A DNA stretch of 40,430 nt from Actinomycetes bacterium (GTDB lineage: Bacteria; Actinomycetota; Acidimicrobiia; Acidimicrobiales; JAJZJN01): NCBI GenBank assembly GCA_021851165.1, contig JAJZJN010000007.1, positions 1 through 40,430 of the forward strand. Reading direction: 5' to 3'. Position numbers and translations under genes: made by a program. Positions 19,161 through 29,496 of the stretch are shown piece after piece. The notes under the pieces were generated by a model, which saw only the letters and a program-made list of their open reading frames with translations, was not told where the DNA came from and ran no database searches. The stretch's first letter is position 1. Each line of letters begins with the position of its first letter.

Positions 19161-19300
19161 GAGGTCGACACGGCCAGGCCCCCGATAAGTGCCCAATCCG
19201 TCAGCCCGGCACGGTCCACCTCGCCGAGATGGCCGAGGAGATTGGCCATGGCACCCGAGGGATCGGCCGCCAGGATGATCTCGGTAGGTTCACCAGACAC
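19130..19300 (-). pseudogene. Truncated AbiEii-like nucleotidyltransferase toxin (N-terminal fragment)
   Basis: GTG at 19300 overlaps the AbiEi-like stop; reads (V)SGEPTEIILAADPSGAMANLLGHLGEVDRAGLTDWALIGGLAVSTS before running into transposase-remnant DNA. Confidence 0.6.
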
Positions 19301-20363
19301 GGCGGAAGCCTTCGGGCGGATCGAAATCCTCGAGGATCTCCTGGCCCCGTGCACCGCTGCGCGTCAGATCCAGCGCGGCGATCACCGGATGGACCACCGG
19401 CCACTCCGTGTTCGACAGCTCTCGTCGAGTCGCGTCGTAGCGATGTGTCACCACGTACCGGACCGGGGCGACGGTGACCGTCGCACCCCGGCCAGCGTCC
19501 GCAGGTGCCTCGCCGTAGAGCTGCTTCGCTATCCGCAGGGTCCGGTCATCGGGCACGTAGAAATCCGGCGGCGCGTCGCCCTGCAGCGGGAGCGGGGCAC
19601 CCCACGTGGCTGCCGCCACGTCACCTCGCAGCGCCCAACCCGTGGTGGTCTCGATGTCGTCAAGACCGAGACCGAGCTGCGAGGTTCGGCCTGCGTCGCC
19701 CAGATGTGGCACGTCGGTGAGTGCGACCATGCGTTCCCGCACCCCCCACCGGCCCGCCAGGGCCCAGAAGAGTTCAGGCCGGACGGGTTCCGTCGACGAT
19801 TCCCGGACGAGGGCTTCGGCTCGAAGGTCCGCAAGGGCTGTCGAGACCGAGCTCACCGCGGCCCCGGTCTCCTTCGCGATGCCCCGTACGGTCAGCGGTC
19901 CCGTTGCCGCCAGGAGGCATACCGCGACTGCCTGTCCTGTCCCCGTGTCGAGTGGACTGCGTCGCTGCACTTCGACCAGCGGGTCGATGCGGGTGTCAAC
20001 CCGCACCCGATCGAGCCACAGCCGGACATGCCCCCGCCGGTCGAGGTAGCCCCAGCCGGCCTGTTCGAGCATCTCCTTGTCCATAGATGTCAGGCGGTCG
20101 GCCACCAGGACGTGGTGTGCCGGGTCGTCGCGGTAGCGAGCGATGACCTGGCGGATTCCTGCCGGAGAAGGAGAGCGTTTCACCTCGACCACCAGTGGCT
20201 GGTCCTCCCCGTCGAGCTGGATGACCAGATCGGCGATGCCACCGGCAACGGGCACGTCGTATCGCGAAGAGATCACAGGGAGATCGAGACGGTCCAGGAC
20301 CTCCAGGAGATCGGCTGCACCCTCGGTCTCGGTGATGTGAGCCACACAGACAGGATACCTCAC
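19290..20363 (-). CDS. Type IV TA AbiEi-like antitoxin / winged-helix regulator with N-terminal nuclease-fold-like region
   Basis: N-terminus ADLVIQLDGEDQPLVVEVKRSPSPAGIRQVIARYRDDPAHHVLVADRLTSMDKEMLEQAGWGYLDRRGHVRLWL; HTH LLAATGPLTVRGIAKETGAAVSSVSTALADLRAEALV. Confidence 0.6.
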   Translation of the reverse strand: MRYPVCVAHITETEGAADLLEVLDRLDLPVISSRYDVPVAGGIADLVIQLDGEDQPLVVEVKRSPSPAGIRQVIARYRDDPAHHVLVADRLTSMDKEMLEQAGWGYLDRRGHVRLWLDRVRVDTRIDPLVEVQRRSPLDTGTGQAVAVCLLAATGPLTVRGIAKETGAAVSSVSTALADLRAEALVRESSTEPVRPELFWALAGRWGVRERMVALTDVPHLGDAGRTSQLGLGLDDIETTTGWALRGDVAAATWGAPLPLQGDAPPDFYVPDDRTLRIAKQLYGEAPADAGRGATVTVAPVRYVVTHRYDATRRELSNTEWPVVHPVIAALDLTRSGARGQEILEDFDPPEGFRRVW

Positions 20364-20417
20364 TTGTACCGATGTTCGATAATACCGGACATCGGTACAA
20401 ACTTGGCTGGTCGTGGC

Positions 20418-21634
20418 TCAGCCGGCAACCGCCTCCTCGCTCGCGATTCCGTCGAGGAGGTTCCCCATGTGCCTGGCGGCGCGTTCGTCCTCCTCCGACA
20501 GAGGGTCGGTGTAATGGCGTGCCATGTGCACCGTGGACCAGCCGAAGCGCGCCTGCTTCTGCCGTCCGGGGATCACTGTGTCGAAGGATGTCGCCTGGAA
20601 GTGTCGGAGCGAATGCAGGTGGAGGTCGTCGGGGAGCTTCGCTGCGAGCCGCGCCTTCAGGAAGGCACGGCTGAGCGTGTCGGGGTACGGGGGGAATTGT
20701 CCGTCCGGTTCCGCCGAGAACACGAACCCTTCGTCGGGAATGGTGATGTTGCCGAGGGCGGCGAGGTCCTCCTGCTCGGCACGGAGCATTCGGAGGACCG
20801 CGATGGTACCCGTGTCGATGGCGACCCGACGGATGCTCGCACGGGTCTTCGGGGACTTGATGACGGCTCCTCCGTCTGCTGGAATCACCGACTCGTCAAC
20901 GGTCAGCGTTGCGGCCTCCCAGCCGATGTCGGACCAACGAAGAGCGCATGCCTCCCCTCGTCGCAGCCCAGTCGCTGCCACCACGCGAAGTGCCACCGAG
21001 TAGCGACTGTCGAGAGTCTTGTCGGCCACGAGCGTCGCAGCGGCGTCGATCAGAGCCAGCACCTCGTCGAGCGTCGGCGCCCGGACCGGCTCCGGCGTGT
21101 CGTCGAGACCCCACGACGGGATCTCCGTATCGGTCACCGGGTTGTGAAGCTGGTTGCCGCTCCACTTCCGGGCCAGGCGACAAGCCCGGTGGAGCACCGA
21201 CCGCACGTATCGAACCGTCTCGCGGCCGGCACCGTCGGCCTTCAGTTGACGAAAGAACCTCTCTACGTCGCACGGGCTCAGCGAGGCGATCCGCTTCTTG
21301 CCGATCGACTCCTTGATGTGGAGCTTCCAGATGCTCTCGTACCGGCGGGACGTCACGGGTTCAAGTCGTCCCAGCCGTTCGCCTTCCACCCGCTGATGGC
21401 GTCGTTGATCGTGGTGGTCGGACCCCAGGGCCGACTCGCCTCGTCGGGAACGACCTCCGGACTCATGTCCTGTAACAGAACCAGACGAGCCAGCTCCTTC
21501 TCCGCAGTTCGCTTGCTACCCCGGAAGATTCGGCTCTGATGCCGCACCCGACCGTTGGAATCCCGGCCAACGAAGACGCGCAGCTCCCAGACGTTCTGGC
21601 CTCTGCCCGGAAGGTTGTGAATGCTCCCCGCCAT
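20418..21634 (-). pseudogene. Tyrosine recombinase (phage-type integrase) split by a frameshift
   Basis: Upstream ORF 21353-21634 encodes the N-terminal arm region (MAGSIHNLPGRGQNVWELRVFVGRDSNGRVRHQSRIFRGSKRTAEKELARL...) and ends ..WDDLNP*; ORF 20418-21389 continues VTSRRYESIWKLHI with catalytic GLRRGEACALRW, LHSLRHFQAT and HMARHYTD. Confidence 0.85.
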
Positions 21635-21668
21635 GGCGTGACTACCCCTCTCCTGGGTAGTTCCTCAG

Positions 21669-21696
21669 AGCTGTCCCAACAATTGTTGGGACAGCT
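21669..21696. repeat. 28-bp perfect palindrome between integrase and tRNA-Ile
   Basis: AGCTGTCCCAACAATTGTTGGGACAGCT, followed by a third TGTTGGGACA half-site at 21696-21705. Confidence 0.9.
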
Positions 21697-21763
21697 GTTG
21701 GGACAAAGGGTAGATTGGGGACGGTGGTGGGGTCAATGACCCACTTCACCAGGACTTTTGTAG

Positions 21764-21837
21764 TGGGGCTAGCAAGAATCGAACTTGCGACCTCAGCATT
21801 ATCAGTGCTGCGCTCTAACCGACTGAGCTATAGCCCC
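21764..21837 (-). tRNA. tRNA-Ile (GAT)
   Basis: Reverse complement GGGGCTATAGCTCAGTCGGTTAGAGCGCAGCACTGATAATGCTGAGGTCGCAAGTTCGATTCTTGCTAGCCCCA folds as a cloverleaf; anticodon loop CTGATAA. Confidence 0.96.
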
Positions 21838-21968
21838 GGCAAGGGTATGAGGCTACACCAGACCGACGGCATCTACCATGAAACGATTACCACCTGAACG
21901 TGCCAGAACTCGTGCTACCCCCGTCATCGTGACGACGTACCAGGAACTCTGGATGCCCTCGGGCTCCC

Positions 21969-24467
21969 CTAGGCCCCGTCACCCAGCTCGTCGCCGGCGC
22001 CGACCACTGCCACCGCCGCCACGCTTTGACCGTCGTCCAGGTTCATCAGGCGCACGCCAGTAGCGTCTCGGCCTTGAGCGGTTATCTCGCGCACCGCCGT
22101 GCGAATAACCACGCCCCCGGTCGATACGAGGAGGATCTCGTCGTCGAGTCTTGCCATGAAGGCTTCCACGACCCTGCCGCGTACCGCTGTGAGACGTATA
22201 GCCCTCACCCCTTGACCTCCACGACCCTGCCGCGTGAAATGCTCGGTCTTGGTCCGCTTCCCATAGCCGGCATCTGTGACTATGACCACGTCGGTATCGG
22301 GTTGGACCACGCCGAACGACACCACTTCGTCACCTGGTCGCAGTCTCATGCCACGGACACCTGCCGCGTCGCGGCCCATCGGGCGAACCTCAGTCTCGGA
22401 AAATCGAATCCCATTGCCGTTACGGCTCACCATCACGAGCTCATCATCGCCCCCAGTCGGCACCACCCGCACCAACTCGTCGCCTGGCTTCAGGGCAATC
22501 GCGATAAAGCCCTCGCGGCGCGACTTGTCGTACTCCGACATGGCAGTCTTCTTCACCTGGCCCGACTTCGTCGCGAACAGGAGGTAGCCACCCGACTCGA
22601 AGTCGCGAGTCGCGACAATCGCCTGGATGCTTTCGTCTGGCTCCAGGGGAAGCAGGTTGACCAGGGCCGTGCCGCGGGCCGTACGCTCTTTCATAGGAAC
22701 CTCGTGAGCCCGAAGACGGTACACACGGCCCCGGTTCGAGAACAGCAGGAGGTATGCATGCGCCGTCGTATGGAGGAGATTGGCGACCAGATCCTCCTCT
22801 TTCAGGCGCGCACCCTGGATGCCCCGACCGCCCCTGCCCTGGGTTCGGAACGCAGCCGCCGATACCGCCTTCACATATCCTGCGCGTGTCATCGTGACGA
22901 CCAGCTCTTCGTCGTCTATCAGGTCCTCCACGCCGAGCTCACCCGGGTCGTGGGTAATCTTCGTCCGACGGGGCTCGGCGTACTTGTCCTTCACCACGCC
23001 GAGCTCCTCGGCTATGACGGCACGAAGCCTCGCCGGATCGCCGAGGATGGCCTCGAGCTCCGCTATCGCCTCGCGAAGCCTCCCCATCTCCTCCTCGAGC
23101 TCGGAACGGCCCAGGCGTGTAAGACGCCCGAGGGTCATATCGAGTATGTGGTTTGCCTGCACCTCGCTGAATCCAAAAGGTGTCGCCATCAGTGCTTCGC
23201 GCGCGGCACTCCGGTCGTCAGAGCTCCGGATCGCCTCAATGACGGCATCGAGCATGTCGATCGCCCTCAACAGCCCCTCGACTATATGCGCACGTTCGCG
23301 GGCTTTACCTAGCCTGTGCTCGGATCGCCTGGCAACAACCTCCACCTGGTGGGCCACATAATGGCCGAGAGCCTGCGCGAGGTTGAGTGTGCGTGGCACC
23401 CCGTCTACCAATGCAACCGTATTCACTCCGAAGCTGGTCTGCATCGGAGTGTGCTTGTACAGATTGTTGAGCACGACATTGGCATTTGCATCACGCTTCA
23501 ACGTGATGACAAGGCGGGTCTGGCGACCAGCCGAGTCATTCTGCGTACCCGATATCCCTTCCAGCTCCCCGGAACGCACGAGATCCGCGATCTTCTTCTC
23601 GATCACCTCGATGGAGGTCTGGTAGGGCACTTCGGTCACAACGATCCTCGTCGTTCCCCGCACCTCGTCCACCTCGGCCACTGCCCTCAACTTCACCGAT
23701 CCTCTGCCGGTCCGGTACGCGTCGAGAATGCCTTGGCGACCAAGCACCAGTGCCCCCGTTGGAAAGTCTGGCCCTTTCACAAAGGCCATTAGCTCGTCCG
23801 GGGTGGAGTCCGGGTGCTCCAGCAGGTGGATCGTGGCGTCCACGATCTCCCCGAGGTTGTGTGGGGGGATGTTCGTGGCCATGCCCACCGCTATTCCCTG
23901 CGACCCGTTCACGAGAAGGTTCGGGAAGCGCGCCGGGAGCACCGACGGCTCTTCCTGGGTGCCGTCATAGTTCGGGATGAAGTCGACTGTGTCCTCGTCT
24001 ATACCCGCCATGAGCTCAAGGGCCAGAGGGGCCAGACGGCACTCGGTGTAGCGCATGGCTGCCGGTCCCTCGTCGGGACCCGTACCACCGAAGTTTCCGT
24101 GCCCGTCGATGAGCGGATGGCGAAGGCTGAAATCCTGAACCATGCGCGCCAGGGCCTCGTAGATCGCACTGTCCCCGTGAGGGTGGTACACGCCCATCAC
24201 GTCACCAACTACGCGAGCACACTTCGTGTGGGGTCGATCCGGCCGGAGGTTCTGGTCGTACATCGAATACAGGATCCGCCGGTGCACCGGCTTCAACCCA
24301 TCCCTCACGTCCGGCAGGGCCCTCGAGACGATGACGGACATGGAGTACTCGAGGCACGAGCGCTCCATCTCCTCTTGGATCTCGATCGGCTCGATCGATC
24401 CTGACGGGGGAGGCGCTGCCGCGCCGCCACTTCCGATCCCCGAGCCGCTATTGCCCTTCATAGCCAT
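21969..24467 (-). CDS. gyrA: DNA gyrase subunit A
   Basis: 832 aa; EYSMSVIVSRALPDVRDGLKPVHRRILYSMYD, YHPHGDSAIYEALARM, AAMRYTECRL, GyrA-box-like QGRGGRG. Confidence 0.98.
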   Translation of the reverse strand: MAMKGNSGSGIGSGGAAAPPPSGSIEPIEIQEEMERSCLEYSMSVIVSRALPDVRDGLKPVHRRILYSMYDQNLRPDRPHTKCARVVGDVMGVYHPHGDSAIYEALARMVQDFSLRHPLIDGHGNFGGTGPDEGPAAMRYTECRLAPLALELMAGIDEDTVDFIPNYDGTQEEPSVLPARFPNLLVNGSQGIAVGMATNIPPHNLGEIVDATIHLLEHPDSTPDELMAFVKGPDFPTGALVLGRQGILDAYRTGRGSVKLRAVAEVDEVRGTTRIVVTEVPYQTSIEVIEKKIADLVRSGELEGISGTQNDSAGRQTRLVITLKRDANANVVLNNLYKHTPMQTSFGVNTVALVDGVPRTLNLAQALGHYVAHQVEVVARRSEHRLGKARERAHIVEGLLRAIDMLDAVIEAIRSSDDRSAAREALMATPFGFSEVQANHILDMTLGRLTRLGRSELEEEMGRLREAIAELEAILGDPARLRAVIAEELGVVKDKYAEPRRTKITHDPGELGVEDLIDDEELVVTMTRAGYVKAVSAAAFRTQGRGGRGIQGARLKEEDLVANLLHTTAHAYLLLFSNRGRVYRLRAHEVPMKERTARGTALVNLLPLEPDESIQAIVATRDFESGGYLLFATKSGQVKKTAMSEYDKSRREGFIAIALKPGDELVRVVPTGGDDELVMVSRNGNGIRFSETEVRPMGRDAAGVRGMRLRPGDEVVSFGVVQPDTDVVIVTDAGYGKRTKTEHFTRQGRGGQGVRAIRLTAVRGRVVEAFMARLDDEILLVSTGGVVIRTAVREITAQGRDATGVRLMNLDDGQSVAAVAVVGAGDELGDGA

Positions 24468-24548
24468 CGCTTCGCCGTTCCCTCGCTCGTCACCCTGTCC
24501 TGCCGCCTGCTCAGCCCATAGGTACCCACCACTCCGCCTCGCCCGCCA

Positions 24549-26513
<1,965 letters not shown>

Positions 26514-26637
26514 TCAAATGCGGTTCTATAGGGGAGGGACCCACCTGAGCGCCCTCACCACCGGTGACGTCGCTCGGATGGTTCCAATGCGGTCCATTGT
26601 ACCAGGAGGGTCCTTCTCCTGATAATGACCCGGGTTG

Positions 26638-27024
26638 TCAGGCCTTCACCGTGATCCGCATGTTCTTCGGAGCCGGCTCCGGGTCGCACATCTCGGCCAG
26701 CCGCGCCATCACCTGTGGGGCGATTCTTCGCGCCTGGGTAGCCCAGGCCGGATGATCTGCCGTCACTACCAGGGTCTCCCCTTCTATCAACTTCGGCTGT
26801 ACATGGGCGGCCACCGCCTCGCCCACCACCGTGTCCCACTTGGAGAACACCACCGAGAGAACTCCGGGGCCACCCGCCCCGAGCCTCTTCGCCAGCACCC
26901 CGAGCGATCTGCTGAGCGGAGCTGGTTCACTGGCAACGGCGGGCCCTGGTCGAGTCATGTAGATCATGTCCGGACCGGGCCTGATCTGGTCGTAACCTCG
27001 GGATCGTGGGTATAATCCGCTCAC
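26638..27024 (-). CDS. DUF721 / DciA-like protein
   Basis: Position between recF and gyrB; KWDTVVGEAVAAHVQPKLIEGETLVVTADHPAWATQARRIAPQVMARL. Confidence 0.85.
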   Translation of the reverse strand: MSGLYPRSRGYDQIRPGPDMIYMTRPGPAVASEPAPLSRSLGVLAKRLGAGGPGVLSVVFSKWDTVVGEAVAAHVQPKLIEGETLVVTADHPAWATQARRIAPQVMARLAEMCDPEPAPKNMRITVKA

Positions 27025-28112
27025 AGAAGACCTCGCGATCTGCCCAGGTCGATTCCCGTCACATCCACCACCGTAGCTTCCGGCAGATCCTTCGGTGGGT
27101 CCACCGCCGACGTCAGCATGACCTGACCAGGCGGCAGCGAATGCATGAGTGCATGGGCACGCGAGTAATCCAGCTCGGACAATACGTCATCGAGCAGCAG
27201 CACCGGCGGCTCCTCACCAGCTGCACTAGCCACACTATGTGCAGCCAGCCGCAACGCCATTGCCATACAGCGCTGCTCCCCTTGCGAGGCGTGGGTCCTG
27301 GCAGGCCTGCCATCGAGGAGCACTTCGACCTCGTCGCGATGGGGACCTGCTCCGGTCGACTGGCGCCTCAGGTCATCCTCCCTTCTGGATGCAAGAACCG
27401 ATGCCAACTCGCCATCCCACGACCTGCGATACCTGAGCCCCACGACATTGGGAGCTCCTGACAGACGCGAGTATGTCTCGCTCACGAGTGGCACCATGTG
27501 CTGCGCCAATGCTTCACGAGCCTCGACAAGAGCCTCTCCTGCCGACGCCAGGCGGGCGTCCCATACATCCAGTGTGCTGTCGAGATCGGCGACCTTGTGC
27601 CAACCAGCCTGGCGCAACAGCGACGCTCTTTGGCGCAATACGCGGTCCACCTCCGCCACGAGGGACTCCATCCTGGGCATCTGGTTGATCAGTACCTCGT
27701 CGAGGAAATCCCTCCGATCCGCCGGCCCACCCTGGACGAGACGGAGATCGTCAGGCGAGAACACCGAAACCCTGAGCACTCCAGCCACATCCGCTCGGTT
27801 GCGTGCCGTCCTGCCGTTCAAACGCGTCCGGCTCGACCCGCTGGTCGGTATCTCTCCTCCTAGAGTGGAGGTGGTGGTGCGGCTCACTATGTGGGCCATC
27901 GCTATCGCCCTGTCCGCTCCATCGCGAATCATCGCCTCGCGCGACGACGACCGGAACGACTTCTGCGTCGCCAGCCATGCTATGGCCTCCAGCAGGGACG
28001 TCTTTCCTGTTCCATTGGGGCCCTTGAACACGGTCAACCCCTCGGGGTCGGGGTCCACGGACACCCCTTTGAAGCACCTGAAGTCGGTCAGCTGCAGGTT
28101 TGAAACTGCCAC
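27021..28112 (-). CDS. recF: DNA replication/repair protein RecF
   Basis: VFKGPNGTGKTSLLEAIAWL; THASQGEQRCMAMALRLA; LLLDDVLSELD. Confidence 0.97.
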   Translation of the reverse strand: MAVSNLQLTDFRCFKGVSVDPDPEGLTVFKGPNGTGKTSLLEAIAWLATQKSFRSSSREAMIRDGADRAIAMAHIVSRTTTSTLGGEIPTSGSSRTRLNGRTARNRADVAGVLRVSVFSPDDLRLVQGGPADRRDFLDEVLINQMPRMESLVAEVDRVLRQRASLLRQAGWHKVADLDSTLDVWDARLASAGEALVEAREALAQHMVPLVSETYSRLSGAPNVVGLRYRRSWDGELASVLASRREDDLRRQSTGAGPHRDEVEVLLDGRPARTHASQGEQRCMAMALRLAAHSVASAAGEEPPVLLLDDVLSELDYSRAHALMHSLPPGQVMLTSAVDPPKDLPEATVVDVTGIDLGRSRGLL

Positions 28113-28146
28113 GCCGTCGTGAAGCCTATGTTGGACACCACGCTGA

Positions 28147-29265
28147 TCACGATACTCGTACCGGCATCAGCAGGTATCGGTAATCGTCGTGAGTGGGAGA
28201 TCGAACGGTAGCCGGCTTCGAGGTGTCAACGGTCTCGATGACCACCTCGTCGCCCATGACAGCTTCGACGCCATCGATGAGATAACTGGGGTTGAACGCC
28301 ACGGTTAGCTCGTCACCCTCGAAGTCGGCGTCCACGTCTTCACTCGCGTGGCCTACCTCCTGTGTGACGACGGTCAACTCGACACCTCCAGGCCTCATCG
28401 CCAAGCGGACTGCCGTGGTGTTGTCACGAACGAGAAGACGTACGCGCCGGAGCGCGTCGAGCAGGCTGTCCTTGCCGGCCCGTAGGACGTTCGGATACGC
28501 CGGGGGTACGAGCTGCCTGTAGTCGGGGAACTTTCCCTCCAGTAACCGCGTGCTCACCGTGACCCCTTTGATAGTGAAGGTAGCTTCGAGGTCACCTACA
28601 GCAAATCCGACATCGTGGTCGGCCTTCCCCGACATCGACGGGAGAAGTCTTTGTAGCTCGGTTAATGCACGCGCCGGGATCAGGATCTGGTCAGTTCCCT
28701 CCGGCAGTGGGTGAGCTCCGTGGATATCGCGAAACGCAAGGCGATAGGAGTCGGTTGCCACCATCCGGATTCCGTCACCTTCGGCGGCAACCAGGATCCC
28801 TGTGAGCAGCGGACGGGTATCGTCTGTCGAAGCTGCCCTGATCACCTGGCGTAACGCGTCCAGAAGCCCTGAGGATGTGATGGTGGTGCTTGATCCACCT
28901 GGCGGCGAGAGAACCGGGTAATCCCCGACCGGAATGGTCCGCACCACGAAACGTGATCGAGCTGCAGATATGGCCAGATCGTCCTCCGTCGACTCCACCG
29001 TGACGGCTCCCGGTTCCATAGACCTGACAATGTCGGCTACCAGGCGCGCTGGTGCCACACAACGTCCGTCGTCAAGTCCGATCGCCTCGATACCGACACG
29101 GATGGTCATGTCGAGATCTGTGCCTACGACAACCATGTCGTTACCTGAGATCTCGATCAGCAACCCTGCCAGCACGGGCGAGGTGGTTCTGGTGGAGACA
29201 GCCCTACCGGCAGTGGTCAGAGCCTCGTAGAGGCTGTCGCGCTCACAGCGAAACTTCACTCCCAA
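28147..29265 (-). CDS. dnaN: DNA polymerase III subunit beta
   Basis: MGVKFRCERDSLYEALTTAGRAVSTRTTSPVLAGLLIEI...; C-terminal YRYLLMPVRVS. Confidence 0.97.
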   Translation of the reverse strand: MGVKFRCERDSLYEALTTAGRAVSTRTTSPVLAGLLIEISGNDMVVVGTDLDMTIRVGIEAIGLDDGRCVAPARLVADIVRSMEPGAVTVESTEDDLAISAARSRFVVRTIPVGDYPVLSPPGGSSTTITSSGLLDALRQVIRAASTDDTRPLLTGILVAAEGDGIRMVATDSYRLAFRDIHGAHPLPEGTDQILIPARALTELQRLLPSMSGKADHDVGFAVGDLEATFTIKGVTVSTRLLEGKFPDYRQLVPPAYPNVLRAGKDSLLDALRRVRLLVRDNTTAVRLAMRPGGVELTVVTQEVGHASEDVDADFEGDELTVAFNPSYLIDGVEAVMGDEVVIETVDTSKPATVRSPTHDDYRYLLMPVRVS

Positions 29266-29275
29266 CCCTTCCTCT

Positions 29276-29322
29276 CTAATTATTCAAGATTTTGCAGTAG
29301 TGGTAATAAGGGGTGTGGATTG
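29276..29322 (-). promoter_or_regulatory. Candidate oriC unwinding module: DnaA box, GC run, DnaA-trio-like repeats, AT-rich tract
   Basis: Minus strand: CAATCCACA-CCCC-TTA-TTA-CCA-CTA-CTG-CAAAATCTTGAATAATTAG, between dnaN and dnaA. Confidence 0.55.
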
Positions 29323-29363
29323 TGTACAGACTGCCATATTCCCTGGTGGTGACAGAAATAGGC

Positions 29364-29467
29364 ATCCACCGGCAACCCACTGTCTTCCACAGCGTCGCAG
29401 ACAGGAGAGGTGAACCTCGCCAATGATCCACCGGCAACCCACTGTCTTCCACAGCGTCGCAGACAGG
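29364..29467. repeat. Two identical 42-bp direct repeats in the dnaN-dnaA intergenic region (62-bp period)
   Basis: ATCCACCGGCAACCCACTGTCTTCCACAGCGTCGCAGACAGG at 29364-29405 and 29426-29467. Confidence 0.95.
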
Positions 29468-29496
29468 CAATCCCCAGGTTTTCACACCGGTAAGAC

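Noticed and set aside
18996-21539. 847-aa plus-strand ORF in the track
   Set aside because: Only its first about 50 codons match transposase; the rest is antisense to the AbiEi-like and integrase genes. It is a high-GC read-through artefact.
22026-23312. 428-aa plus ORF antisense to gyrA
   Set aside because: Antisense to a certain housekeeping gene; no domain signal.
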